A stretch of 44,150 nt of DNA from Nemertoderma westbladi (Eukaryota; Xenacoelomorpha; Nemertodermatida; Nemertodermatidae). The translations under genes were made by a program, and so were the position numbers. The stretch covers positions 1 to 44,150 of the forward strand of contig JAUCBJ010001250.1 in assembly GCA_032718475.1 (NCBI GenBank). The letters run 5' to 3'. Positions 30,492 through 40,628 of the stretch are shown here, piece after piece (within the stretch, counting starts at the first letter, position 1; each line of letters opens with the position of its first letter). Under the pieces are notes generated by a model. The model was not told the DNA's origin and searched no databases. It worked only from the letters and a program-made list of their open reading frames with translations.

Positions 30492-31961
30492 TCATTGGCG
30501 ACATACGACTATACGAACAACAGCGTTTCGTTGCTCCTGCTGGGCTGCATTAATCCACTCACCAAAGCTCAAATGTCTCACATGGGTAAATGCGGTTGCT
30601 GATTGGCGGTTGTGATATCCTTCGAGTAGGTTGTTAGTCCATCGTTCCTCCAATGACACCACAAAAAATTCGACATCCTACCATAATAACTGACAAAGTA
30701 ACCAGCAAATCGTTGACATGCTAAGTGGACAGCTGGTGTTGCATTAGCTGGGGGGTTGTTCTGGAGATGCAGCATGATTCGAGGTATTTCACCCGAGGGA
30801 AGCATACTAATCCCGACGAAGCTAGGGCACCAATTATGAAATTGGCGGTTGGTCTCGAAAAGTCGCTGTAGTCCATTCCTGACCCGCCACTTTTTCATGG
30901 CTTCTGTCATATGTTACAGGCAACACAGAATAGTATCCTCAGGAAAAACTTGACGGCACTTATTTACTGCTGATTGTTGAAAGTCAAAGTGCCAGCATCT
31001 GGGTTGACCTACGTCACCAAACTCAGCTTCCATACCATCCCTAATAGCGCGGAATAGTTTTTCGAAATGCCGCTCATCTTCACCGGCTAGCAATGCGGTG
31101 GAGGCAATAACCCCCTCTGACCGTTCGGGCATCTCGCTAAATACAGCCATAATATTGTATGCGACTACCGTTTCAAAACCTGCACCGGCATCACGGGGAT
31201 TATACTTACAGTATATTGGCCATCACAAATAATGTGTCGCATTCCTCATTGCTTCTAATTGTTTAGTACATAGATAGCAGAAAAACCTCCGAAGGAGGAT
31301 CCGCTTCCCATAGTCGGACAAATCTCTCACCTGGGGGTATGTTTTCAGCATTCTCCAGAAGAATATCACATTGTGATAAATCGCGCGTCTCCCATGTACG
31401 AACAAGGTGTTCTGGAATACGTCGCAACTCACCTGGCACATTAGACACTTTAGGAAGTGAATGCTTTCGGTTTTTATTGAAGCAGCGACGAGTTTTCTTC
31501 TGACAGGGTAATGCTACCTGTATTTCACGTACCAAATCAGGTGTATTTCCGTAGCGCTGGTTTACTCGCTCCAATGTATCATTGTGAGCCTGGAGTAGGA
31601 TGTTTGTCAGATTGACGTAAACCTGCAGCTGTCTCTCTGTATTCGTGTAAAGCAGTGATACAGTAGCTGCGGTTAATTAATTGAGTGTATCTAAACAAAT
31701 ATGGTTTCCTTCATCTGGATTAGAAATCCATCGGTCATTACGAATTCTTGCTGTTGCAATAGTACGAGATGGTGTCCCCTGTGCACGTCTATGGTTTACA
31801 TTGTCGCACCCAACACAACGCATATTAACTGTGCCATTGTTGTTACGTTTTTTCACCGTAAATCTAAATAGTGTGTCTTCATGCGCATTGCTACGGTAAA
31901 CCGGTTGAGGGTTTTTCTTTTTACTTAACCGATACTCTACCATTCCGAAGTCCACATTCAA
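30492..31961 (-). pseudogene. MULE (Mutator-like) transposase with FLYWCH-type zinc finger, degenerate
   Basis: Read from 31961: a FLYWCH-like domain (YRLSKKKNPQPVYRSNAHE, FTVKKR, NMRCVGCDNV, RWISNPDEGNHIC). After an in-frame TAA at 31677-31679 the same frame continues with a helical region (RYGNTPDLVREIQVALP, ERFVRLWEAD). Further on, across frame changes: YLCDGQYTV, with the first catalytic Asp of the DDE core; ALLAGEDERHFEKLFRAIRDGM; then WHFDFQQSAVNKCRQVFP, with the second Asp. An in-frame TAA at 30914-30916 is followed by HMTEAMKKWRVRNGLQRLF and GISMLPSGEIPRIMLHL. A final frameshift near 30660 leads to EERWTNNLLEGYHNRQS. The order matches MULE transposases. Multiple stops and shifts make it inactive. 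It lies inside the region bounded by the inverted GGGGCGATAA arrays, which may be this element's arms. Confidence 0.8.
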
Positions 31962-32109
31962 CTATCTGATATCAGGTTTGGATGTTCTAATTAATTGTAG
32001 GCCTTCTAAAACTGAAACAATTTGACTTTATCTTTACTGTAAACTATAACTAAAGTATATGTTACTTAGAGGAAGTATGGGAAAGTTGAGGGAATGTAGC
32101 CTGTATATA

Positions 32110-33058
32110 ATGAAAGGGGCGATAAACGACCAGGGGCGATAAAGACCCAGGGGCGATAAATACTCGGGGGCGATAAGTTCCTAAAAACTCAGAACTGGGG
32201 GGCGATAAGTTCCTAAAAACTCAGAACTGGGGGGCGATAAGTTCCCAACAAAAATGCAATTTATAGGGGCGATAAGGACCCAGGGGCGATAAGGTCCTGC
32301 TTCGCTAGTAAGCCAGGCCAGGGAATTCCTGTTCACTGCCATGGTTGATCTTGGGTGATTAAATCCTTCCACTCTGTATCGTAAAATAATGCCTGTTCAC
32401 CACCATATGTGATCTTCCACAGCAAACCTAACCTTTCCTATGGTTCCCATTTATCGACCTGCAAAGGGTAAAAACCTGTGTAAAGCTAGTATGCAGCATT
32501 TAAAGTCCCGTGCCCAAACAGTAACTGCGACGTCCAGGGATCTAACCGGGGGTCTCCTAAATGAAAACCCAGATTTTTTTCACTTGACATAGCGGCTGCT
32601 TAGTCTATGAATTGAATATGATTCATATTTATAATTGTAGGCCTTCTCTAAAAGAAACTATTTGAGTATAAATATAACAGCAAACTTTTAACTAAAATAT
32701 GTGACTTAGAGGAAGTTTGTGAAAGTTGGGGGAATGTATCCTGTATATAATGACAGGGGCGATAAAGGACCAGGGGCGATAAAGACTTAGGGCGATAAAG
32801 GACCAGAGGCGATAAAGGACCAGAGGCGATAAAGGACCAGAGGCGATAAAGGACCAGGGGCGATAAAGACTTAGGGCGATAAAGGACCAGAGGCGATGAA
32901 GACTTAGGGCGATAAAGGACCAGAGGCGATAAAGGACCAGAGGCGATAAAGGACCAGAGTCGATAAAGACTTAGGGGCGATAAAGACTAGGGGGCGATAA
33001 GTTCCCAACAAAAATGCCATTTGCAGGGGCGAAAAAGTTCCAGGAGCGATAAGGTCCT
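32110..33058. repeat. ~17-bp GGGGCGATAA array (right, two blocks)
   Basis: Degenerate tandem copies of AGGGGCGATAAAGGACC, in two blocks at 32115-32300 and 32750-33058 with a SINE between them. Each block is preceded by the same ~110 bp (ACTTAGAGGAAGT, GAATGTA-CCTGTATATAATGA) and ends with ATAAGGTCCTGCTTCG, so the whole segment is a tandem duplication of ~640 bp. The motif is the reverse complement of the array at 25.4-26.0 kb. Confidence 0.95.
32385..32640 (-). mobile_element. tRNA-derived SINE, second copy
   Basis: A diverged, uninterrupted relative of the SINE at 26.1-26.6 kb, in the same orientation (shared: GCAGCATTTAA-GTCCCGTGCCCA, GCGACGTCCAGGGATCT). The B-box region has drifted. It sits between the two right-hand GGGGCGATAA blocks. 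Confidence 0.65.
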
Positions 33059-33251
33059 GCTTCGATACATAGAAATATTAATTTTAATAGGTCTCCCCAA
33101 ATGGAAATTGTTATAACTTGAAAACTAAAAGAGCTATTAATTAGTCGTTTTCAGCCATTTAATCGTGCATTATAATAGATCATAAAAATAATTTCGACAT
33201 ATTTGGGAAAATGGTGTACGCCATCGAAATAAAATAACAATTTTTAGATTT

Positions 33252-34822
33252 TTATTATTATTAGTATACCTGCGTACCCATTGTTAGAGATATTTTTATT
33301 ATCATTAGTATGCCTACGTACCCATTGTTGGAGATATTTTTATTATCATTAGTATACCTGCGTACCCATTGTTGGAGATATTTTTATTATCATTAGTATA
33401 CCTGCGTACCCATTGTTAGAGATATTTTTATTATCATTAGTATACCTGCGTACCCATTGTTAGAGATATTTTTATTATCATTAGTATACCTGCGTACCCA
33501 TTGTTAGAGATATTTTTATTATCATTAGTATACCTGCGTACCCATTGTTAGAGATATTTTTATTATCATTAGTATACCTGCGTACCCATTGTTAGAGATA
33601 TTTTTATTATCATTAGTATACCTGGGTACCAATTGTTAGAGATATTTTTATTATCATTAGTATACCTGGGTACCAATTGTTAGAGATATTTTTATTATCA
33701 TTAGTATGCCTGCGTACCCATTGTTAGAGATATTTTTATTATCATTAGTATACCTGCGTACCCATTGTTAGAGATATTTTTATTATCATTAGTATACCTG
33801 CGTACCCATTGTTAGAGATATTTTTATTATCATTAGTATACCTGCGTACCCATTGTTGGAGATATTTTTATTATCATTAGTATACCTGCGTACCCATTGT
33901 TAGAGATATTTTTATTATCATTAGTATACCTGCGTACCCATTGTTAGAGATATTTTTATTATCATTAGTATACCTGGGTACCAATTGTTAGAGATATTTT
34001 TATTATCATTAGTATGCCTGCGTACCCATTGTTAGAGATATTTTTATTATCATTAGTATACCTGCGTACCCATTGTTAGAGATATTTTTATTATCATTAG
34101 TATACCTGCGTACCCATTGTTAGAAATATTTTTATTATCATTAGTATACCTGCGTACCCATTGTTAGAGATATTTTTATTATCATTAGTATACCTGCGTA
34201 CCCATTGTTAGAGATATTTTTATTATCATTAGTATGCCTGCGTACCCATTGTTAGAGATATTTTTATTATCATTAGTATGCCTGCGTACCCATTGTTAGA
34301 GATATTTTTATTATCATTAGTATGCCTGCGTACCCATTGTTAGAGATATTTTTATTATCATTAGTATACCTGCGTACCCATTGTTAGAGATATTTTTATT
34401 ATCATTAGTATACCTGCGTACCCATTGTTAGAGATATTTTTATTATCATTAGTATACCTGCGTACCCATTGTTAGAGATATTTTTATTATCATTAGTATA
34501 CCTGCGTACCCATTGTTAGAGATATTTTTATTATCATTAGTATACTTGCGTACCCATTGTTAGAGATATTTTTATTATCATTAGTATACCTGCGTACCCA
34601 TTGTTAGAGATATTTTTATTATCATTAGTATACCTACGTACCCATTGTTAGAGATATTTTTATTATCATTAGTATACCTGCGTACCCATTGTTAGAGATA
34701 TTTTTATTATCATTAGTATACCTGCGTACCCATTGTTAGAGATATTTTTATTATCATTAGTATACCAGCGTACCCATTGTTAGAGATATTTTTATTATCA
34801 TTAGTATGCCTACCCATTCTTA
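33252..34822. repeat. 44-bp minisatellite, ~35 copies
   Basis: A very regular head-to-tail array of a 44-bp unit containing ATTAGTATACCTGCGTACCC and ATTGTTAGAGATATTTTTAT. Variants (GTATGCC, CTGGGTACCAATTG, TTGGAG) recur at several places, for example GGGTACCAATTG near 33625, 33669 and 33973. High identity points to recent expansion. Not coding. Confidence 0.97.
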
Positions 34823-35182
34823 GAATTGTATTTTCAACATATTTTTGTTTTCATTATAACAATTCTTAGATTTACGAGTAATTAACGACCAATTTACTTA
34901 ATACTGCGGGTAGTTATTCGCCTGGACCATTGGAAACTTAATGAACGATCACACAAGGTGCAGATTTAACTTGGGCTTTTTCTCTGTATTAAGTAGATGC
35001 CATTTTTATGAGATATATATTTGCTAAAAAGCACTGTTAATTAAATATTACTTAAATTATTAACGTAATGTTTAAATTAACAGTACATTTTTTAAAACTT
35101 TTTAGAAAGTATATATCTTGCCAACAAGAAGTTAAGAAGTTTAACTACTTACTTTATGACTTCTAGTCAATTGAGGGGTGCT

Positions 35183-35234
35183 GATTTCGAATCCGGTTGA
35201 TGATACCAGATTCCGAATCCGGTTGATGATACCA
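35183..35234. repeat. 26-bp tandem duplication
   Basis: Two copies, 35183-35208 and 35209-35234, of GATT(T/C)CGAATCCGGTTGAT followed by GATACCA. They differ at one base. Confidence 0.9.
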
Positions 35235-35838
35235 AGCGTAGAAGTTTATAATTTTTAAATTTGTTGTCTCGCGCAGTTACAAAAACACAACTTTAGAACC
35301 CCAATATAAGCAATTCATCAACCACCTTGTTATTATATATTTACAGGTTTGGAATCCACTCGACGTCGCCTTTTCCATCTCTTCCTCTTCAATTTACTTG
35401 TTTGTCAACTACCGTTGGAAATGGTGACCAAATTCAAACTGAGTTTGAACAAACTAACTAATTGAAAATAAATTTATGTCAACAAAACGTGTAGGAAACT
35501 GGGCGGTAAAGCAAAGCAGTTTCCTTCCATTCATATGCGATTACTGGTTGGCGGTAACAGTGAATCTCTGTTTTAGCAGTTGTAACATGGCCTGGTTGTA
35601 AACAAAAACGGCACTAACAGTTTTGTTCAAAAATCCGGTAGCACGAATTGTGTTAGCTAGTTAATACTACTGCTTCATTGAAACAAGTAAATCCAAGAAG
35701 GCTATGCCACTTATATGGAACAAAATAAACTATTCGATGAACAAATTGCGCTTCCAGATTTGTGGTAGTGAGTAGAACCCACTAAAATTTAGTATATGAT
35801 GTGCCGACACGCCGTCGTTAGGGAGTTGTTCACAATAA

Positions 35839-35914
35839 TCACTAATGGTGGAAGCCAGGGGTCTATCTCCCTCAAACTGAGGGAGATAGACCCCTGGCTT
35901 CCACCATTTAGTGA
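35839..35914. repeat. Near-perfect hairpin, 36-bp stem, 3-nt loop
   Basis: 35846-35874 and 35878-35906 are perfect 29-bp inverted repeats (left arm starts TGGTGGAAGCCAGGGGTCTA) around an AAC loop. After one unpaired T the complement continues outwards (TCACTAA / TTAGTGA). Confidence 0.95.
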
Positions 35915-36761
35915 CTAAAACTAAGGACATTACCTCTTTCTGATAAAGCCCTTCTGGCGCATATTAAGAGCCCATCTTCAAGCAGTGAAGATATGGAATA
36001 GAGCTGACACTTTCCGCACACCTGAACCTCAGATGGATGGATCTTGGTTAGGTACTGACTGAAAATAGTACAGTGTTTCATTTTGTATCAATGAAAGCCT
36101 TCCACTGGGATCGGCTTTCGCACCAGCTGTACTCAATCATAGCATGTTCTTGAAGACATGTTTAAGAGCAAACTGTTCCTGCCAAAGTAATTATATTTCA
36201 TTTTCTTTGTTATTTTAGTGCATGACACATGGAGTTTACCAGAATCGAAATCCGCATACGAATAATGATGCCTTTGATATTTAAAGCAATCTCAGTGATT
36301 ATGATGATGTGGTCGACTAACACAACAACATTTCACCAAAAAAGGGAAACATCCAGAACTCAAAAGACAATTTAATTTCATACTTTAAAGCAAATAAAGT
36401 TTCTCATTAATATTAATTTTTACGCAATATTATTTGCTACTTTTCGAAAAAAAAAATATTAATTCAATTAAAATACTGAAAGTATGCCATAACTGAGACT
36501 TATGTTACTAACATAACATAAGTATGCCGAAGTCCTATCTTAATGTTTCGGTCACATCATATATTATTTCCAGTGGCGACCTAAACAAATTTACATTAAT
36601 TAATAATCGAAATGTAAAAAGAAAAGTAAAATTTACTGCATTCTAAAATGTGTATAATTAAGGTAAAAATTGAAAGATAATTGTTTTACAATTATAAACT
36701 GCAAAATAAGACGACGTCATATTATACTAGGTATGAAATATAATAAATTAAAAATTGCATT

Positions 36762-39700
36762 TTAGAAAGTCCAAAGTTTCCGACCCCCCGAACCTCGCCT
36801 CCGATGTCGGTTTAATGTTGGGGAGAGGTTCACCCGGGTGTAGAGGAGAACACCGATGTCGCGATGCCCCGCCTCCATGGCGATGGACAGGGCGGTCTGC
36901 CCATCGTGGTCGCATATAGTTGCGTCTACATTGGGCTGCGTCAGTAACAGTTTCACGACGTCTAGATGTCCGTGTTCGCTGGCACACATCAACGCGGTAG
37001 ATCCGTCCACATCCTGTAGATTCAACTCGGCGCCGCTCTGCACTAAAAGTCTCGCCGTATCCATCCGTCCGTGCGCCGCAGCCAGCATCAACGCGGTCTG
37101 GCTATCCCGCGACGCGCGCGCGTTTATATCGCTGGCGACGAACACCTCCCGGATGACGTCACGCTGCAGGTCGTCCGCGAGGGGCGCGAGAGCGGCGAGC
37201 ATCGCCGGCGTGTATCCCGCGCGGTTTGCCGCATTCACCGTCACGCACCCGGTGCACAACAGCTGGTTGACGATACCGTAGTTCCCGTGCGACAGACTGT
37301 AATGCAGCACGGTGTTCCCATTAGCGTCGGCTCGGTTCACTATAACCCGAATCACAGTCGCCGAGATCGACTCCAACGTCGCTATGAACGCCCCGACGTT
37401 GCTGCACAACGATAACTGCTGTCCAGCAAGACAGAACCACTCGTCGGTGACTTTGTTGACGTGGAAGGCTACCTCCTCCTCCGGGAGCTCGGCCCCTCGG
37501 TCGTAATGGTTCTTCAGCATCGTGCAGGAGAGCAGAAGCTCGGCGCTCGGTTCGTAAGGCGATGGGATTCCCGGACTACTTAACGATGCGTCGGAATCCA
37601 GACCAGATAGACCCCCACTCGGGACCAGACTCGAAATTTCCGCGTCGTCTGAGTTCGATCCGCTATCAGACTCAGAGTCGCTCAGCTCAGCGCTATGTAA
37701 TTGTACACCGGTACCTGTCTGCATGTCGCCATTACTTTCAGTTTCTAACTTTTCTTTAGGATTCCCGTTTTCATCCAATTGAAGGTCGGTTCTTATAACT
37801 ACGGACGTAGGCTTGACACACACGTCGCTAGGGGTTACAGGAGGGGAATAATACTCCCCAGCGGCGATCACGGTCTCCTGGGAGGTGCAGGAGGACACGG
37901 TAGCTGGCGACGAAGCCGCGCTGCACTCCTCGTCCGGCTGAACGAAACGAGACAGACTGAGTTTGCGACTCAAAGCGCGATCGTGCTGACAATCGTCGCA
38001 GACAACATCGGTGACCGAGGCCATCCCGACGGCGGCGGTACGGTAGTGTCTAGCGGGGCGGGAACACGGCTCACACAGCACGTCGTTCACGGCGCACTCA
38101 CCCACAGCCACAGACTTGAAGTAAATGTTCACGTTGCCGGTGTTGGTCATATCGGCGCCGAGCGCCACCAGTTGCGATGTCTGCGGGAGTTCCTGGTCCG
38201 GCCCGCTACGCTCATCCCGCGTGCAAACAACCGCGTTTACGCTCTTCTCGTACTTAATCTGCTTCGCTAGCATCCCTGCGTCGACCGTCTGGGCCATGGT
38301 CTCCCCTGAACCGACGCTCTTAGACAATGGCGTGGGCGTTTCCGTGGCAACGTCTCGCATCGGGGTCCGCCCTGTGCATGCGAAGTCCATCGTCTCGGCC
38401 ACCACAGACACGGCTGCATCGCGGTAAGTAATGCGACGAGTGTTAGTCGCGGTGCTACGCAGGTTGGCCACGGTTTGAACCTGTTTGTTGCAGGTGCTAC
38501 TGACATCGGCCGTGGTGCTGTGATCTCGAGTTAATCGGAAATCCGTGTTAGTAAACTCGTCCATAGTTTCACGAGGCATAACATCCGTAGAATTGTCCTG
38601 CACATCAACTTTACACGTAATTCCTACGCTCTTTAATTCCGTAGAAACAGTAGCTACATTACAATGTAACATCGTTGCAACAGCGCCGACTCCTACATCC
38701 CTAGTGCGAGGCTTTAGCGCAGTGTAAGTTGACTTATCAACGGTCGATAACATATCTGTATTAGAAGAGCGAGATATTCTTATTAAATTGTTACAGCCGT
38801 TTAATGTAGGTTGATGAAGGGAAACACTTTCTGGAATATCAGTAATCGTTCCTACAGAAACTGAGTTAATTACCGCGCGAGTTATTGGGTCTGTATTAAC
38901 ACCAATTGATACGAGTGAAGGCCAAATGAAAGTCGTATTAATTCCGACTGACTCATGTTTAATATCCGTTGCATGTTTACTACTAACTGTTATAGAACAC
39001 GGTGGGTATTGTTTATCTGTGTGATTAATGCCATTAACAGTTAAGTTACCGAGTTCACCTGAGTTCACCATAGAAGGATGTGACTCCACCGTAAAGTCCC
39101 GGATAAATTGTGGCACACGAACACCGTATTCACTGTTTGAGTCAGCACCGTCTGTAGAGGTAGAATAAGCAGAATCCACTGTTAGGGCGGTTGTGTCTGC
39201 CTCGCAGACTGTGGGCGAATAGGAGGCGGCCTTCCGTCTCATAGGAGATACCGGGGACAACAGGTCCCGGTGGGTGTCGTCTAGACTGAAGTCCCCAACC
39301 CCGACGTCTCTAGTCAGACTGAGGAAACGGACGTGTTGCCCAGGCAACGTCCGCTTCGGAGAGTCAGGGCTCATCATATTGTAAGACAAGGACTGAGTTC
39401 TGTACCTGTTTGTCTGATACATGTCCAGTGCCGATCCGCTGTGTGATCGCTTTATACTACTACCGTAGGACTTCAACCCCGTATCGCGTTCCACGTCAAA
39501 CTTGGAGATAAATTCGTTGCTGACACGAAAGTTTTTTAAACGCCTGTAAGCCTTTGTAAGAGTTGATGTGGTCTGGTCGTCGTCTTCCACCACTGCCTCT
39601 TTAGATCGTTCACATGAACTGCTTCTGGATTGCGCCTTCAACTGCAGCATCAGAAGACGTTTCTCTTCCTTTAACACGCTCACCTGTACTTGCAACAAAG

Positions 39701-40628
39701 GCACCGCCTTCACCTGCCCTTCTAGTTCGCGCAATCGCTTCAAACTCTTCGCCATGCTCTCCCTGATGCCAGCTAAGGAGGCCTGGGACACCTGGGTACA
39801 TGTGCTGGTCTCGGAGCATACCGAGGGAGATCGACTGCCGTTGATGTTGAGAGAGATGACATGTTTGGGGCCGAGTGTTGATGAGGAAGTGAACGAACGA
39901 GAAGCCGTGGATGAGTCCAGCGTTGCTGTAGGCGACCCCAAATCCGTGGACAGAGAGGACACGGACGAGATGTCCAAGGAAGACGTGCTATCGTTTACAC
40001 TCGTGTTGGACGAACCTACGCGGATTTTGTGATCAGAAGTCATTGTTGATGTCATTGGAAATAAGTTTGTTTTCTTTATGCGTCTCCCGCGTGATAGTAC
40101 CTGAGGAGGCTTCCATTCATCAACACCACTTAGTGGTAGGGAATGGAATTTACTGCTACGTGGATCGACATCCTTTGACCGCTTTGTGGGATTAGCTAAT
40201 GTCTCAGAGAGTCCAGTATTAGGCAGCGGTACAGGGCCTGGCTTCTTACTAGGCTTTCTTTTATAAAGCGATTCCAATTCCGTCAAAAATTCTTCTTCTT
40301 CGGAAGAAATTTCTAAGGTTAGATTTTGGGGCGGGAGAGGAATAACTGCGGGTACATCAGATATATTATGGGAAGGGACCTTTGCCGCTTGCGTGTTTGT
40401 CTCAGTGCCCTGCTCTAACGTAGTGACAACATTAGATATTGCCTGAGAGGTGAGTTTGTTGGCGAATACAGTTCGGGGTTTTCGTTTTGAATAGGTCTTC
40501 AACTTCTTTAGTTTCTCGAGAGATGCGGCTCCAGTGACGATACTTTCGCAGAATCTCATAAAGTCGAGGTCAATGTGAAACCCGTAGGGACAACATTCGC
40601 ATTTGGAATCGATGCTATTACTTTCCAT
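36762..40628 (-). CDS. KANK: KANK family protein (KN motif and ankyrin repeats)
   Basis: A 1,288-residue KANK protein, a cortical adaptor that in other animals binds talin and links focal adhesions to the microtubule cortex. The ATG at 40628 is chosen because the KN motif follows at residues 11-36 (CPYGFHIDLDFMRFCESI), near the N-terminus as in the family; its LD-type core is the talin-binding part. Residues ~284-335 form a coiled coil (AKSLKRLRELEGQVKAVP...), which in relatives binds liprin-beta. Residues ~440-880 are low complexity, with a recurring VGVG/VGxxTD motif about every 30 residues, ending in two CxxC pairs (LCEPC 861-865, VCDDC 887-890). An acidic Ser-rich stretch (990-1010) precedes a C-terminal ankyrin domain (~1100-1275; NGNTVLHYS, SQTALMLAAAHGRMD, GSTALMCASEHGHLD, GQTALSIAMEAGHRD), which in relatives binds KIF21A. 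The whole coding region is a single uninterrupted exon, unlike multi-exon vertebrate genes. GC content rises toward the ankyrin-coding end. Confidence 0.95.
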   Translation of the reverse strand: MESNSIDSKCECCPYGFHIDLDFMRFCESIVTGAASLEKLKKLKTYSKRKPRTVFANKLTSQAISNVVTTLEQGTETNTQAAKVPSHNISDVPAVIPLPPQNLTLEISSEEEEFLTELESLYKRKPSKKPGPVPLPNTGLSETLANPTKRSKDVDPRSSKFHSLPLSGVDEWKPPQVLSRGRRIKKTNLFPMTSTMTSDHKIRVGSSNTSVNDSTSSLDISSVSSLSTDLGSPTATLDSSTASRSFTSSSTLGPKHVISLNINGSRSPSVCSETSTCTQVSQASLAGIRESMAKSLKRLRELEGQVKAVPLLQVQVSVLKEEKRLLMLQLKAQSRSSSCERSKEAVVEDDDQTTSTLTKAYRRLKNFRVSNEFISKFDVERDTGLKSYGSSIKRSHSGSALDMYQTNRYRTQSLSYNMMSPDSPKRTLPGQHVRFLSLTRDVGVGDFSLDDTHRDLLSPVSPMRRKAASYSPTVCEADTTALTVDSAYSTSTDGADSNSEYGVRVPQFIRDFTVESHPSMVNSGELGNLTVNGINHTDKQYPPCSITVSSKHATDIKHESVGINTTFIWPSLVSIGVNTDPITRAVINSVSVGTITDIPESVSLHQPTLNGCNNLIRISRSSNTDMLSTVDKSTYTALKPRTRDVGVGAVATMLHCNVATVSTELKSVGITCKVDVQDNSTDVMPRETMDEFTNTDFRLTRDHSTTADVSSTCNKQVQTVANLRSTATNTRRITYRDAAVSVVAETMDFACTGRTPMRDVATETPTPLSKSVGSGETMAQTVDAGMLAKQIKYEKSVNAVVCTRDERSGPDQELPQTSQLVALGADMTNTGNVNIYFKSVAVGECAVNDVLCEPCSRPARHYRTAAVGMASVTDVVCDDCQHDRALSRKLSLSRFVQPDEECSAASSPATVSSCTSQETVIAAGEYYSPPVTPSDVCVKPTSVVIRTDLQLDENGNPKEKLETESNGDMQTGTGVQLHSAELSDSESDSGSNSDDAEISSLVPSGGLSGLDSDASLSSPGIPSPYEPSAELLLSCTMLKNHYDRGAELPEEEVAFHVNKVTDEWFCLAGQQLSLCSNVGAFIATLESISATVIRVIVNRADANGNTVLHYSLSHGNYGIVNQLLCTGCVTVNAANRAGYTPAMLAALAPLADDLQRDVIREVFVASDINARASRDSQTALMLAAAHGRMDTARLLVQSGAELNLQDVDGSTALMCASEHGHLDVVKLLLTQPNVDATICDHDGQTALSIAMEAGHRDIGVLLYTRVNLSPTLNRHRRRGSGGRKLWTF

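Larger units (their letters stand above)
34823..36761. other. AT-rich intergenic region downstream of KANK
   Basis: No gene recognised. It contains the 26-bp duplication and the hairpin listed separately, and is the 3' flank of the minus-strand KANK gene. I found no clear AATAAA close to the KANK stop on the minus strand. Confidence 0.5.

Noticed and set aside
35183-35234. tRNA B box (TTCGAATCC)
   Set aside because: No A box or cloverleaf can be drawn; it is a short tandem duplication.
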